From positions 1-63,110 of the forward strand of contig NZ_JAUNTO010000017.1 of the NCBI RefSeq assembly GCF_030538655.1: a stretch of 63,110 nucleotides of DNA. The letters run 5' to 3'. This DNA comes from Paracoccus sp. (in: a-proteobacteria) (GTDB lineage: Bacteria > Pseudomonadota > Alphaproteobacteria > Rhodobacterales > Rhodobacteraceae). Position 1 is the stretch's first letter, and the number at the start of each line of letters is the position of its first letter. The notes under the pieces are model-generated. The model was not told the DNA's origin, did no database searches, and saw only the letters and a program-made list of their open reading frames with translations. Shown piece by piece: positions 51,668 to 60,540 of the stretch. A program made the translations under genes and the position numbers.

Positions 51668-51941
51668 CGGCCCGTTGTTCCTTGAAAACGCCGCCTATCG
51701 CCGCCGCCGCCTGCGCGATGCCGCCCGTGTCTTGCCGGTGCTGGCCTTTCTGGCGGTGATGCTGCCGGTCTGGCTGATCCCGGACAGCGCCAGTTTCGCG
51801 GGTGGCACCATCTGGTTCTTTGTGCTGTGGGCCGGGTTGGTCGTGGCCATCGCCCTGCTGCATCGTGCGCTGATCCGGGCCGACCGCGCCGTGCAAGAGG
51901 GCGAGGCCGCGCGCGCCGGGATCAGGCCCGATGACGTGTAA
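51660..51941 (+). CDS. Small two-helix membrane protein
   Basis: A 93-residue protein with two predicted membrane helices (VLPVLAFLAVMLPVWLI and IWFFVLWAGLVVAIALL) and basic flanks. It lies between the receiver and the SLC5-kinase genes. Small two-helix proteins such as YjcH accompany SLC5 acetate transporters; a similar accessory role is possible here but unproven. Confidence 0.72.
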   Translation: MPDGPLFLENAAYRRRRLRDAARVLPVLAFLAVMLPVWLIPDSASFAGGTIWFFVLWAGLVVAIALLHRALIRADRAVQEGEAARAGIRPDDV

Positions 51942-51964
51942 GCGGCGATATATGGTGGCGCGCC

Positions 51965-54622
51965 ATGCCGTTTGAGGCGCTGGTTCTGACCTGTTTGGCC
52001 TATGCCGCGCTGATGTTCGGTGTGGCCTTTGGCGCCGACCGCGCGGCTCAAAGCGGGCGGGTGCGCTGGCTGGATCATCCGCTGGTCTATACGCTGTCGC
52101 TGTCGGTTTATTGCAGTGCGTGGACGTTTTATGGCGCGGTCGGCTATGCCACCCGCTCGGGTCTGGAATTCGCCACCATCTATCTTGGCCCGACCATTGT
52201 GTTCGCGGGGGCGTGGTGGGGGTTGCGGCGGCTGGTGCGGGTGGCGCGCACGCATCATGTCACCTCGATCGCTGACCTGATTTCGGCCCGGTTCGGCAAG
52301 TCGAACCCGCTGGCGGCGATGGTGACATTGCTGGCGGTGGTCGCCGCCACGCCCTATGTCGCGCTGCAATTGCAGTCCGTCACCCTGTCATTTGCCGCCT
52401 TTACCACCGATCAGACGACCGAACCGGGGCTGACCGCGCTGTGGCTGGCGGTCGGGCTGGCGCTGTTCACCATCCTGTTCGGCACCCGCCATCTGGACGC
52501 CGACGAACGGCATCACGGCGTTGTCACCGCCATCGCGCTGGAAGCGGTGGTCAAGCTGCTGGCCTTTCTGGCGTTGGGCGTGTTCGTCGTCTGGGGGCTG
52601 GCGGATGGTCCGGGCGACATCGTGGCCCGGCTGGCCGCCGCTCGCGATGATCCTGCCACGCTGCAGGGCTGGCTGCTGCGCCCCGACCGCTGGACCGCGC
52701 TGATTATCGTGTCGGGCGCTGCTATCGTGACCCTGCCGCGCATGTTTCAGGTCATGGTGGTCGAGGCCGCCGATGAAAACCGGATGAGCATGGCGGGCTG
52801 GGCCTTTCCGGCCTATTTGCTGGCGATGTCGCTGTTCGTCATGCCGATTGCGCTGGTCGGGCGCGACCTGCTGCCGCCGGGGTCGAACCCCGATCTGTAT
52901 GTGCTGACCCTGCCCGCGTCGCAGGGCAATGACTGGCTGGCGTTGCTGGTGTTTCTGGGCGGCTTTTCGGCGGCGACCTCGATGGTGGTGGTCTGCGTCA
53001 TCGCGCTGGCGACGATGATTTCCAACCACTGGCTGGTGCCGCTGTGGCTGGGCCTGCGGCGTCAGGGCGGGACCGGAGCGCAGGATCTGCGCGCCTTCGT
53101 GCTGAACGCCCGGCGGATCGCGATCATCGGTATGATGGTCGCGGGCTGGGCCTATCATCAGGCCTCGGGCGGGCTGGCGGCACTGGCGGCGATGGGGCTG
53201 GTGGCCTTTACCGGCATGGCGCAGGTGCTGCCTGCGATGGTTGGCGGTCTGTTGTGGCGCGGGGCCAGTCGGCTGGGGGCCTATGCGGGCATCGGGCTGG
53301 GGTCGCTGCTGTGGCTGGTTCTGGTTTTCCTGCCCTCGATCGGCCTGTTGCCGCACCCCGTTTGGCCCGAAGGGGTGGATGCGCTGGCGGGCAGCATTTT
53401 CGTGTCGATGTCGCTGAATACACTGGTATTTGTGGCCATCTCGCTGGCGGTGATCCCCGGCCCGGTGGAACGGATGCAGGCGCTGTCCTTTGTTCACGCG
53501 GTGGAACCCGCCTCGCCTTATGCCGCCGCCCGCACCGGCGGGGCCGAGCCTTTGCTGGCGCTGGCCCGCGATGTCTGGGGCGCTGACCCCGCGCTGCGCT
53601 TTTTCCAGACCGAAGCGGCGGCGCAGGGCAAATCCGGCTTTTTGCCCGATCTGACCGCGCGTTTCCTGACCCGGCTGGAACGGCGTCTGGCCGGGTCGGT
53701 CGGCGCGGCCACCGCCCATGCGATGATCGACCGCGTGGCGGGGGGCAGCGCGCTGTCGGTTGCCGATCTGATGCAGGTGGCAGGCGAAGCCCGCCGCGCG
53801 CAAGAGGAAACCCGCAGGCTGGAAATCGCCAGTGCCGAACTGGAACGCACCGCGGGCCAGCTGCGCGAGGCGAACGAAAAGCTGACTGCGCTGTCGGTGC
53901 AAAAGGATGCTTTTCTGGGCCAGATCAGCCACGAATTACGCACGCCCATGACCTCGATCCGGGCGTTTTCGGATATTCTGAAATCCGATGATCTGCCCGA
54001 CGCCGACCGCGTGCGCTTTGCGGGGATCATCCATACCGAGGCGGCGCGTCTGACCCGGCTGCTGGATGATCTGCTGGATCTGTCAGTGCTGGAGGCCGGG
54101 CGCGCCACGCTGACCGTTTCGGTCAGCAACCTGCACGACCTGATCGAACGCGCCGTCGCGGCCGCATCCGCCACCCGGCCCGAGCGCAGCTTTGCGATAG
54201 ACCGGCAGCCTTTGGCGGAACATATGGCTGTTATCACCGATGCCGACCGGCTGTTGCAGGTGGTCATCAATGTCATCTCGAACGCGCGGAAGTATTGCGA
54301 TGCCGAACGCCCTGTGCTGACGATCCGTGCCCGCAAGCCGCAGGGGCAGGGGCCAGAGATCGACATTATCGACAACGGTTCCGGTATTGAGACCGACCGG
54401 CAGGGGCTGATCTTTGAAAAATTCGCGCGGCTGAACGATCCGGCGCGGGCAGGCGGCGCGGGGCTGGGGCTGGCCATCTGCCGCGAGATCATGGAGGCTT
54501 TGGGCGGCAGTATCGACTATTTGCCGGGGCAGGGCGGGGCGGCGTTCCGCATCAGTCTGCCGGATCGCCCCCTGGTACGCCGGTCCGATCCCGATTCCGA
54601 TACAGGGAACGGGGACGGGTAA
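51965..54622 (+). CDS. Sensor histidine kinase with N-terminal sodium:solute symporter (SLC5) domain
   Basis: An 885-residue hybrid sensor. The first 490 or so residues form about 12-13 membrane helices of the PutP/SLC5 type (YTLSLSVYCSAWTFYGAVGY, FLGGFSAATSMVVVCVIALA). A coiled linker follows, then HisKA with the phosphoacceptor His656 in ISHELRTPMTSIRAF, and a HATPase domain (NARKYCDAERP, DIIDNGSGI, GAGLGLAICREIMEALGG). This is the CrbS-like layout known from Vibrio and Pseudomonas, where it controls acetate use. It is expected to pair with the receiver encoded upstream. Confidence 0.93.
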   Translation: MPFEALVLTCLAYAALMFGVAFGADRAAQSGRVRWLDHPLVYTLSLSVYCSAWTFYGAVGYATRSGLEFATIYLGPTIVFAGAWWGLRRLVRVARTHHVTSIADLISARFGKSNPLAAMVTLLAVVAATPYVALQLQSVTLSFAAFTTDQTTEPGLTALWLAVGLALFTILFGTRHLDADERHHGVVTAIALEAVVKLLAFLALGVFVVWGLADGPGDIVARLAAARDDPATLQGWLLRPDRWTALIIVSGAAIVTLPRMFQVMVVEAADENRMSMAGWAFPAYLLAMSLFVMPIALVGRDLLPPGSNPDLYVLTLPASQGNDWLALLVFLGGFSAATSMVVVCVIALATMISNHWLVPLWLGLRRQGGTGAQDLRAFVLNARRIAIIGMMVAGWAYHQASGGLAALAAMGLVAFTGMAQVLPAMVGGLLWRGASRLGAYAGIGLGSLLWLVLVFLPSIGLLPHPVWPEGVDALAGSIFVSMSLNTLVFVAISLAVIPGPVERMQALSFVHAVEPASPYAAARTGGAEPLLALARDVWGADPALRFFQTEAAAQGKSGFLPDLTARFLTRLERRLAGSVGAATAHAMIDRVAGGSALSVADLMQVAGEARRAQEETRRLEIASAELERTAGQLREANEKLTALSVQKDAFLGQISHELRTPMTSIRAFSDILKSDDLPDADRVRFAGIIHTEAARLTRLLDDLLDLSVLEAGRATLTVSVSNLHDLIERAVAAASATRPERSFAIDRQPLAEHMAVITDADRLLQVVINVISNARKYCDAERPVLTIRARKPQGQGPEIDIIDNGSGIETDRQGLIFEKFARLNDPARAGGAGLGLAICREIMEALGGSIDYLPGQGGAAFRISLPDRPLVRRSDPDSDTGNGDG

Positions 54623-54678
54623 CCAATTCTAAACCTCTTTCTGAAAGATTGCCCGCAGATGACAGATTCGGGCGGGCC

Positions 54679-55803
54679 ATGGCAGACGATTCGACAGCAG
54701 GGGATGATGTGACGCAGGGGGCAATCCTGCGGCGGCTTTTGCGGGGGCGTAACGTGTCACGCGTTGATGCCGGGCAGGCACCGGGAATGCCGCAGAACAT
54801 CCCGCAAACGCCCGCGCGTGGGGCCGCTGTGGCTTTGGGTCGCGCCGCCGAGGAATTGTATAACTTGCCCGCCCGCGCCGTTTCCGTGGTGACGGGGGCG
54901 CAAACGTTGGCCGAATTGTCCGAACTGCTGCCTGAACCGGCTCTGCTGGCTGTGGTGGCCGGGCCAGGCGATGTGGTCGGTGTCGTGGCGATGGACCCGG
55001 CCTGCTATACGGCGCTGATCGAGGTGCAGGCCCTTGGCCGCCTGACCACCCGTCCGGTCGAAACCCGCCGCCCGACCCGCAGCGATGCGCTGATCTGCGC
55101 TGATTTCGTCAATCGTCTGCTGGCCGAGTTGCAGACAGAAATCGGTGCGCTGGATGGTTACGAAAGCTATCGCGGCTTTGCCTATGCCAGCCATCTAGAT
55201 GACCCGCGCCCGCTGATGTTGATGCTTGAGGATACCGGCTATCGCACGCTTAGCATGTCCGTGACCTTTGGTGCCTCTGATGCCCGGCGTGAGGGGCGGA
55301 TTTTCGTGGCCCTGCCGCAACAGCGCCCGGCAGGTGCCTTGCCCGCGCCGCAGCCCGTCTTGCGCGCCGGAACTGCCGCGCAGACCAAGGTGGACGGGGC
55401 GGCAGTTGCGCCAGCGTCGAACGGTCCTGATCTGGGGGCTGCGGTGCAGGAGGCGCCGGTGGAACTGCTGGGCATCCTGTGTCGCCGCAAGGTGTCGCTG
55501 GGTGAATTGCGGGGGCTGCGCCCCGGCAAGCTGCTGGCCCTGCCGCGTGTCAGCCTGCTGGATGCCCGCCTGGAAACCCGACAGGGGCAGGTGCTGGCTC
55601 ATGGCAAGCTGGGCGAATCCGAGGGGTGTCACGCAATCCGTCTGCATGACCCCGCCGACGAAAACCTGTATCAGCCGCCCGAACACAGCACGCCCGAGGC
55701 CTTGGCGGCGCTGTCCCGACCGGGCGAGGGCGCGCGCCCGGCGATGGAACCGCCGATGGGCGATCTGGAACAACCCGACGGATTCCGGCGTGCTGCTGGC
55801 TGA
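54679..55803 (+). CDS. FliM/FliN C-terminal (SPOA) domain protein
   Basis: A 374-residue protein. The central part (RAAEELYNLPARAVSVVTGA, SDALICADFVNRLLAELQTE) matches the FliM middle domain. The region around 265-335 (PVELLGILCRRKVSLGELRG, LRPGKLLALPRVSLLDARLE) is the SPOA surface-presentation domain of FliM/FliN. In flagella these form the C-ring switch. No other flagellar gene is nearby. It follows the kinase after 56 bases. The ATG at 54679 is preferred to one at 54649. Confidence 0.8.
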   Translation: MADDSTAGDDVTQGAILRRLLRGRNVSRVDAGQAPGMPQNIPQTPARGAAVALGRAAEELYNLPARAVSVVTGAQTLAELSELLPEPALLAVVAGPGDVVGVVAMDPACYTALIEVQALGRLTTRPVETRRPTRSDALICADFVNRLLAELQTEIGALDGYESYRGFAYASHLDDPRPLMLMLEDTGYRTLSMSVTFGASDARREGRIFVALPQQRPAGALPAPQPVLRAGTAAQTKVDGAAVAPASNGPDLGAAVQEAPVELLGILCRRKVSLGELRGLRPGKLLALPRVSLLDARLETRQGQVLAHGKLGESEGCHAIRLHDPADENLYQPPEHSTPEALAALSRPGEGARPAMEPPMGDLEQPDGFRRAAG

Positions 55804-55933
55804 TCCGGTGCTTTTGGGCCGCAGGAATGCGGCGTCTGGCCGCTGTTGCGCGCTTTTCCCTTGAAAAAGCCGCGCTGCCGCCGCATGTAGCATCGTCCCC
55901 GCCGATGTGCGGGTTATTTTTGACGGAGTGACC

Positions 55934-56152
55934 ATGGCCAAGGAAGAAATGCTCGAATTCCCCGGCGTCGTGAAGGAACTCCTGCCGAATGCGACGTTCA
56001 AGGTCGAGCTTGAGAATGGCCATGAAATCATCGCGCATATGGCAGGAAAGATGCGGAAAAACCGCATCCGCGTTCTGGCCGGCGACAAGGTGCAGGTGGA
56101 AATGAACACCTATGACCTGACCAAGGGGCGCATCAACTATCGCTTCAAGTGA
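55934..56152 (+). CDS. infA: Translation initiation factor IF-1
   Basis: A 72-residue S1-fold protein, [20 protein letters not shown] to GRINYRFK, matching IF-1 in length and sequence. It binds the ribosomal A site during initiation. The start at 55934 follows GGAGTGACC. A 130-base gap precedes it, in which TTGAAA and a TGTAGCATC region could be its promoter. It starts the infA-maf-rng-yacG cluster. Confidence 0.97.
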   Translation: MAKEEMLEFPGVVKELLPNATFKVELENGHEIIAHMAGKMRKNRIRVLAGDKVQVEMNTYDLTKGRINYRFK

Positions 56153-56160
56153 CGGGCGCA

Positions 56161-56739
56161 ATGCCGCCCCGGCTGATTCTCGGCTCGGCCAGCCCGCGTC
56201 GGCTGGAACTGCTGGCACAGATCGGCATCCGCCCCGATGCGATCCGCCCCGCCGACATCGACGAAACGCCCCGGCGCGGCGAACCGGCGCGCGATTACGT
56301 GCGCCGCATGGCCGTTGAAAAGGCCGCTGCGGTGCCAATGTCTGACGGTGAAGCGGTGCTGTGCGCCGATACCACGGTTACCGTGGGCCGCCGCATTCTG
56401 GGCAAACCTGAAAACGAGGATGAGGCGCGGGCCTTTATGCGCCTGATGTCGGGGCGGCGTCACCGTGTGCTGACCGCTGTCGCGTTGCGCCATGCTGGTG
56501 TGACACGCGAACGGCTGGTCGAAACGCAGGTGCGGATGCGCCCGCTGGATGGCCGGGCGCTGGATCGCTATATTGCCGCCGGTGACTGGAAGGGCAAGGC
56601 GGGCGGCTATGCCATCCAAGGCGCGGCGGCTGAATTTATCCCGTGGATTCAGGGGTCTTTTACCGCCGTTGTCGGCTTGCCCCTGTCAGAAACCGCCGCC
56701 CTTCTGGGCGCTGTCGGCATCACCGGAGGACCGCAATGA
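56161..56739 (+). CDS. maf: Maf family nucleotide pyrophosphatase
   Basis: A 192-residue protein with the Maf signature [19 protein letters not shown], the acidic cluster [20 protein letters not shown] and a late [20 protein letters not shown]. It hydrolyses non-canonical nucleoside triphosphates. The ATG at 56161 is used; a GTG at 56149 overlapping the infA stop would add four residues. It overlaps rng by ATGA. Confidence 0.94.
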   Translation: MPPRLILGSASPRRLELLAQIGIRPDAIRPADIDETPRRGEPARDYVRRMAVEKAAAVPMSDGEAVLCADTTVTVGRRILGKPENEDEARAFMRLMSGRRHRVLTAVALRHAGVTRERLVETQVRMRPLDGRALDRYIAAGDWKGKAGGYAIQGAAAEFIPWIQGSFTAVVGLPLSETAALLGAVGITGGPQ

Positions 56740-57791
56740 AGGGTCGTCATATCGTTCTGGGGCACCTGTTCGGTGCCGAAGCCGCGGCATTGCTGATCGA
56801 CGGGCAGTTGCACGATCTGATCGCTGACCCGACCCCGGTTGCCGCACTGGCCCCCGGCGCGATCCTGCGTGGCAAGGTCGAGCGCCTGATGAAGGGGCAG
56901 GGTGGCGTTTTCGTTCGCCTGCCCGATGGTCTGCGCGGCTGGCTGCGCGACCGCGCGGGCGTTGGCGAAGGCCAGACCGTGATCGTGCAGGTGACGGGCG
57001 TGGCCGAAGAAGGCAAGGCGATCCCGGTGTCGAACCGGCTGCTGCTGAAGGGGCGGTTTGGGATCGTGACCCCCGGCGCGCCCGGCGTGAATGTCTCGCG
57101 CCGGTTGCGCGACCCCGACCTGCGCGACCGGCTGACCGCGCTTGGTGAATCGGTGTTGGCGGGGCGATCGCATGGCCTGATTCTGCGCAGCGCCTGTGAT
57201 GATGCGGACGGTGCGGATGTTCACGACGATATCGCCCCGCTGGCCGATCTGGCCGACCAGTTGCTGGCTGACCGTGATGGTCCGCCCGAACTGTTGCTGG
57301 ACGCCTCCAGCCCTTGGGAACAGGCTTGGATGGAGTGGAACGACCCACCCCCGGATCAGTTGGACGAGGGTGATGATACGTTCGAGGTTCACGGCGTTCT
57401 GGATGCGGTGGATGCCCTGCTGCGCGCCGAAATCCTGTTGCCCGGCGGGGCCACCGCCATGATCGAGCCGACGCGCGCCCTGGTCGCGGTGGATGTCAAC
57501 ACTGGTGCCGATACGTCGCCTGCTGCCGCGCTCAAGGCGAATATCGCGCTGGCCCGCGATCTGCCGCGCCAGTTGCGGTTGCGTGGACTGGGCGGGCAGG
57601 TGGTGGTCGATTTTGCGCCCATGCCGAAACGTGATCGCGCGGTGCTGGATCAGGTGCTGCGCGCGGCCTTCAAGGGTGAATCCGCCGAAACGGTGCTGTC
57701 GGGCTGGACGGCGATGGGTCTGTTCGAGGTGAACCGCAAGCGTGACCGTCTGCCGCTGAGCCGCCTTGCCGCTGCGGCGCGGGGTGCGTGA
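56736..57791 (+). CDS. Short ribonuclease E/G family protein
   Basis: A 351-residue protein with an S1-like N-terminal domain and the catalytic DNase I-like acidic residues in [14 protein letters not shown] and [14 protein letters not shown]. These correspond to the metal-binding Asp pair of RNase E/G. It is shorter than E. coli RNase G (about 489) and lacks a CPxC zinc link, so its oligomeric form may differ. The GGAGGA Shine-Dalgarno lies within the maf end. The maf-rng-yacG order is conserved in many alphaproteobacteria. Confidence 0.9.
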   Translation: MKGRHIVLGHLFGAEAAALLIDGQLHDLIADPTPVAALAPGAILRGKVERLMKGQGGVFVRLPDGLRGWLRDRAGVGEGQTVIVQVTGVAEEGKAIPVSNRLLLKGRFGIVTPGAPGVNVSRRLRDPDLRDRLTALGESVLAGRSHGLILRSACDDADGADVHDDIAPLADLADQLLADRDGPPELLLDASSPWEQAWMEWNDPPPDQLDEGDDTFEVHGVLDAVDALLRAEILLPGGATAMIEPTRALVAVDVNTGADTSPAAALKANIALARDLPRQLRLRGLGGQVVVDFAPMPKRDRAVLDQVLRAAFKGESAETVLSGWTAMGLFEVNRKRDRLPLSRLAAAARGA

Positions 57792-57952
57792 TGGCGATCA
57801 AATGCCCGATCTGCGGCAAGCCCGCCCAAGACCGCTATCGCCCGTTTTGTTCGAAACGCTGCGCCGATGTCGATCTGGCGCACTGGCTGCGCGGCGATTA
57901 CGTCATCCCCGGGCCGCCCGCCGACCGCCCCGAGGATCAAGAGGCGGATTAA
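57791..57952 (+). CDS. yacG: DNA gyrase inhibitor YacG
   Basis: A 53-residue zinc protein with four Cys ligands in IKCPICGKPA and RPFCSKRCADVDLAHWL, the YacG signature. E. coli YacG binds GyrB and inhibits gyrase. The ATG overlaps the rng stop as TGATG. The C-terminal acidic tail ends in EDQEAD. Confidence 0.94.
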   Translation: MAIKCPICGKPAQDRYRPFCSKRCADVDLAHWLRGDYVIPGPPADRPEDQEAD

Positions 57953-58022
57953 CGCAATTTTCCGTCGAAAGGGGCTAGACAGCGCCAACCGCCACCCGTA
58001 AATACCCTTCACCGCAAAGGCG

Positions 58023-58098
58023 GCCCGGATAGCTCAGTTGGTAGAGCAGCGGATTGAAAATCCGCGTGTCGGTGGTTCGAATCCGCCTCCGGGCACCA
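58023..58098 (+). tRNA. tRNA-Phe (anticodon GAA)
   Basis: A complete cloverleaf: acceptor GCCCGGA pairs with TCCGGGC, D-arm AGCTCAGTTGGTAGAGC, anticodon stem CGGAT / ATCCG with anticodon GAA at 58056-58058, and a T-loop GGTTCGAATCC. The CCA end is encoded (58096-58098). The change in gene content just downstream suggests this tRNA 3' end may be an integration site. Confidence 0.97.
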
Positions 58099-58386
58099 TT
58101 TTTTCTTTCAGAACGGCAGCTTAGATAAGGGTAAATCGACTCTCCTTCTGCTGGTTTGGTTTGGGACTGCACCGGGACTGCGGAGCAGATCTGGCATGAT
58201 AGCAGGCTGTTTCACCGGGCGCTACGTTGGGTTAGGATCGATCGCTACCCATGTCTCTGGATGCCTCTTCGACGCTTCATAACTGGTCCGCTCATTCCAT
58301 TCTTATGGAATCGGCGCGATCGATTTTCGTTCTTCGCAGCATGAACCGATCTCGTCGTTATGCATCATAACTTCGAGAGAATACTT

Positions 58387-58584
58387 ATGCCAAATATCGC
58401 AGACATCGATATCGACACTCTGGTTGACCTCCGCGTGGTCTGTCGTGCGCTGTCACCGTCGCGCGCAAGCATTTACAGGGACATTGCCCGCGGCGAATTT
58501 CCTGCACCACTGAAGATCGGTTCATCGTCCCGCTGGCGCCTGTCGGATGTGCGCGCGGTCGTTGCCGGGACAGGTCGAGCATGA
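58387..58584 (+). CDS. AlpA-like MerR-type HTH regulator/excisionase
   Basis: A 65-residue protein with the AlpA pattern: LSPSRASIYRDIARGEFPAP followed by LKIGSSSRWRLSDVRAVV. The helix-turn-helix begins at SRASIYR and the wing at SSSRWRL. AlpA-like proteins activate or assist excision of prophage-like elements. It is the gene nearest tRNA-Phe and the only plus-strand gene of the element. The ATG at 58387 was chosen over one at 58360 because the HTH follows after the usual short lead. Confidence 0.82.
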   Translation: MPNIADIDIDTLVDLRVVCRALSPSRASIYRDIARGEFPAPLKIGSSSRWRLSDVRAVVAGTGRA

Positions 58585-58692
58585 CCGCCCCTCAGGCCGC
58601 ATCACGGCCTCCGGCAAGCGTCGACGTTATGTGCGAGGGCCCCTACGGAACGGCATTCCACCGAGGCACGAAGCATAGGCTTTATGATCCGA

Positions 58693-59094
58693 TCAGTCCT
58701 CGTCTCGAAGCATGCTGACGAGGCGCTCTGCCTGCAAAGCCGCAGAGAGGTGAGCCGACGCGCGATCCAACATTGCTGCCGCTTTTCTGGCGCGCAACCA
58801 GACCTGGGCGGCATCGGTGAGCACGATTGAGACCTCGATACAGCCCGCCTCGCCCAGATATTCCGTCTCATGCGTGCCTGCTCGAATGATCTCATCGGCA
58901 GAGTTGATCAGTATCTGCAGTTCCTGCTGCAGTGCGGGATCCATGAACATTTTCGGTTCGGCCAGTATATTCTGCAAGCGCTTCAGCGCGATGAGGCTGC
59001 CGTGCCGGGTGAGGGTCAGATCAGGAATCATTCTGACAAGTTGATCGCGATGGCGCAGCGTGTCGATTGCAACGTGTTCTATATTGTCCATCAT
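58693..59094 (-). CDS. Unknown helical protein A of an overlapping pair
   Basis: A 133-residue protein I do not recognise. It is largely alpha-helical by composition, with LVRMIPDLTLTRHGSLIALK, then KRLQNILAEPKMF, and a Cys in GEAGCIEVSIVLTDAAQVWL. A GGGAGG Shine-Dalgarno precedes the ATG at 59094. It overlaps the upstream gene by ATGA, so the two are translationally coupled. No signal peptide or membrane segment is seen. Confidence 0.62.
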   Translation of the reverse strand: MMDNIEHVAIDTLRHRDQLVRMIPDLTLTRHGSLIALKRLQNILAEPKMFMDPALQQELQILINSADEIIRAGTHETEYLGEAGCIEVSIVLTDAAQVWLRARKAAAMLDRASAHLSAALQAERLVSMLRDED

Positions 59095-59480
59095 GCAACC
59101 TCCCGCAGGGCGACCGCTGACACGCGCTCCAGCGCGGCAATTCCGCGTTCGAGGGCTTCGGCACATCGCCGCGCGTTATCCGCGCGAGGATCGTCTGGAT
59201 GCAGCATCATGAACCTGCGCGCCTCATCGCTATCGATATCATCGACATATTGAAGCGTAAGAAGTCGATGGAGCTTGCGCAGGTGCGGAAGGCTTGCATG
59301 AAGGCGTTGAACGTCTCTGGCAGCTGAAACAGTACCTTGCGCGAGAATAACCCATTTCGGCCCACCCAGGAGATCCGCCGTATCGATCAGATCATCGGAG
59401 GACGAGCAAAGCCATTCCATAAAAGCGGGAATCGTCTGTGTCGTACGAAACAGCACCGGCGCATTGGTGAAATTATGCAT
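59091..59480 (-). CDS. Unknown helical protein B of an overlapping pair
   Basis: A 129-residue protein without a recognised domain. Helical segments include IPAFMEWLCSSSDDLIDTAD and VQRLHASLPHLRKLHRLLTL, followed by RRCAEALERGIAALERVS. It shares with its partner a size of about 130 residues and repeated mentions of helical Leu/Arg patterns, so an ancestral relation or complex is possible but unproven. Confidence 0.62.
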   Translation of the reverse strand: MHNFTNAPVLFRTTQTIPAFMEWLCSSSDDLIDTADLLGGPKWVILAQGTVSAARDVQRLHASLPHLRKLHRLLTLQYVDDIDSDEARRFMMLHPDDPRADNARRCAEALERGIAALERVSAVALREVA

Positions 59481-59970
59481 CCTGTTATTCCTTCAGTGGA
59501 TGCGCAGGTCCGGGATGGACCGCGTCAAGATGCGCCGAGGTTTCATTTCTTTCGGTGAAAAGGATTTTGCCTGGAACTTCGCCATCGGCCTATATCGCTG
59601 CGTACAGCTACTCTTCTTCCCAAGACTGTCTTCTCTTCGAGCGTTCACCAAAGACGATCGAAAGAAAGACGTAAAGGGAAACCAGATGATCTTTTTTTCT
59701 TTTCAAGAATCTTGCCGGGAGTTGGTCGGCATTGACCTGGGCCTCGGTCGAATAGCAGTATCCGGGTGGGCTGGACTTGCTGTGGCGACCAACGTGGCAC
59801 AATAATTTTATGAATGACTTTGAGGTCAAACCGCACAGCTTGTCGCGATTTTTCCACATTTCGAAAATAGGTCCGCAAATATAAACCCGGTAAATGTTCG
59901 AGGGCCTTTGTGTGGCTGTCGGGACAATGCCGAATTGCGGAAATTGGGTGGGCAGATTGTGCGGACGAGG
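59481..59970. other. Gene-poor stretch within the element
   Basis: These 490 bases hold only weak open frames on both strands with no recognisable domain or good ribosome site. On the plus strand TTGCTG (about 59778) and CAATAA 17 bases later may form a promoter, but only a 24-codon frame follows it. Confidence 0.4.
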
Positions 59971-60357
59971 TCATATTATCGTCCTGTTCGTGATGCCGAA
60001 GGTCCGGTTTGTCCATTCTTCAGCATCAAAGGGCGCAATGCGGACACTGCCGAATACGTTTCTCGTCGGCAGCCCATCAGCGATCCATCGCTCAACGGTT
60101 CGCTCACTGATGCCCCATTTTGCTGCCAGCGTCTTCTTTGACATGAGGTGCCGCCGATAGAGGTCGGCTCGTTCGCCGCGCGGCATCGGACCCATCTCTG
60201 CCCGCCAAACCGCCCTCCATGAGCAGCGCCATTCCCCTTTGATGCGGACGCCACTCAGAGCACCATCTTTCAGGTGCTGGCGAACCGTCCGAGGTGATAG
60301 GTTATAATGTGCGGCAACATCGGCGACTGTGAGATTGTGATCTTGAATCTTTTCCAT
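59971..60357 (-). CDS. Double helix-turn-helix DNA-binding protein
   Basis: A 128-residue protein with two HTH/winged segments: VADVAAHYNLSPRTVRQHLK followed by DGALSGVRIKGEWR (about residues 11-44), and KTLAAKWGISERTVERWIAD followed by GLPTRNVFGSVRIA (about 75-109). Each looks like an excisionase/MerR-type reader. It may regulate the recombinases or act as a recombination directionality factor; this is inference. The ATG at 60357 is used; a TTG at 60390 is an alternative. Confidence 0.72.
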   Translation of the reverse strand: MEKIQDHNLTVADVAAHYNLSPRTVRQHLKDGALSGVRIKGEWRCSWRAVWRAEMGPMPRGERADLYRRHLMSKKTLAAKWGISERTVERWIADGLPTRNVFGSVRIAPFDAEEWTNRTFGITNRTII

Positions 60358-60540
60358 GCGGAGAAGATTGTGTCGAATTGCAGGGAGCAAAAATCCGGCG
60401 CGGAAATATTTTTAGTTCTTACCTGACGGGCGTTCACGCTTATGGTTAAAACTGCCAGAGCTTTTATTCCAGATTCAGGTAAATAATTAAACCCGACCAG
60501 AGATGTTCAAGTCACATCATTGCTTGCCTGCGCCGTTGTT

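Noticed and set aside
57975-58172. Minus-strand frame of 65 codons across tRNA-Phe
   Set aside because: It contains FNPLLYQLSYPG, the well-known false translation of the antisense of a tRNA. It has no ribosome site and lies over the tRNA gene.
59464-59805. Plus-strand frame of 113 codons in the element
   Set aside because: It starts inside the antisense of a supported gene and has no domain, Shine-Dalgarno or conserved composition. The competing minus frame at 59645-60016 is equally weak.
59821-59895. A 24-codon frame beginning MNDFEVKP, similar to the start of some relaxases
   Set aside because: It ends after 24 residues and shows no further relaxase motif, so it is at most a chance match or remnant.
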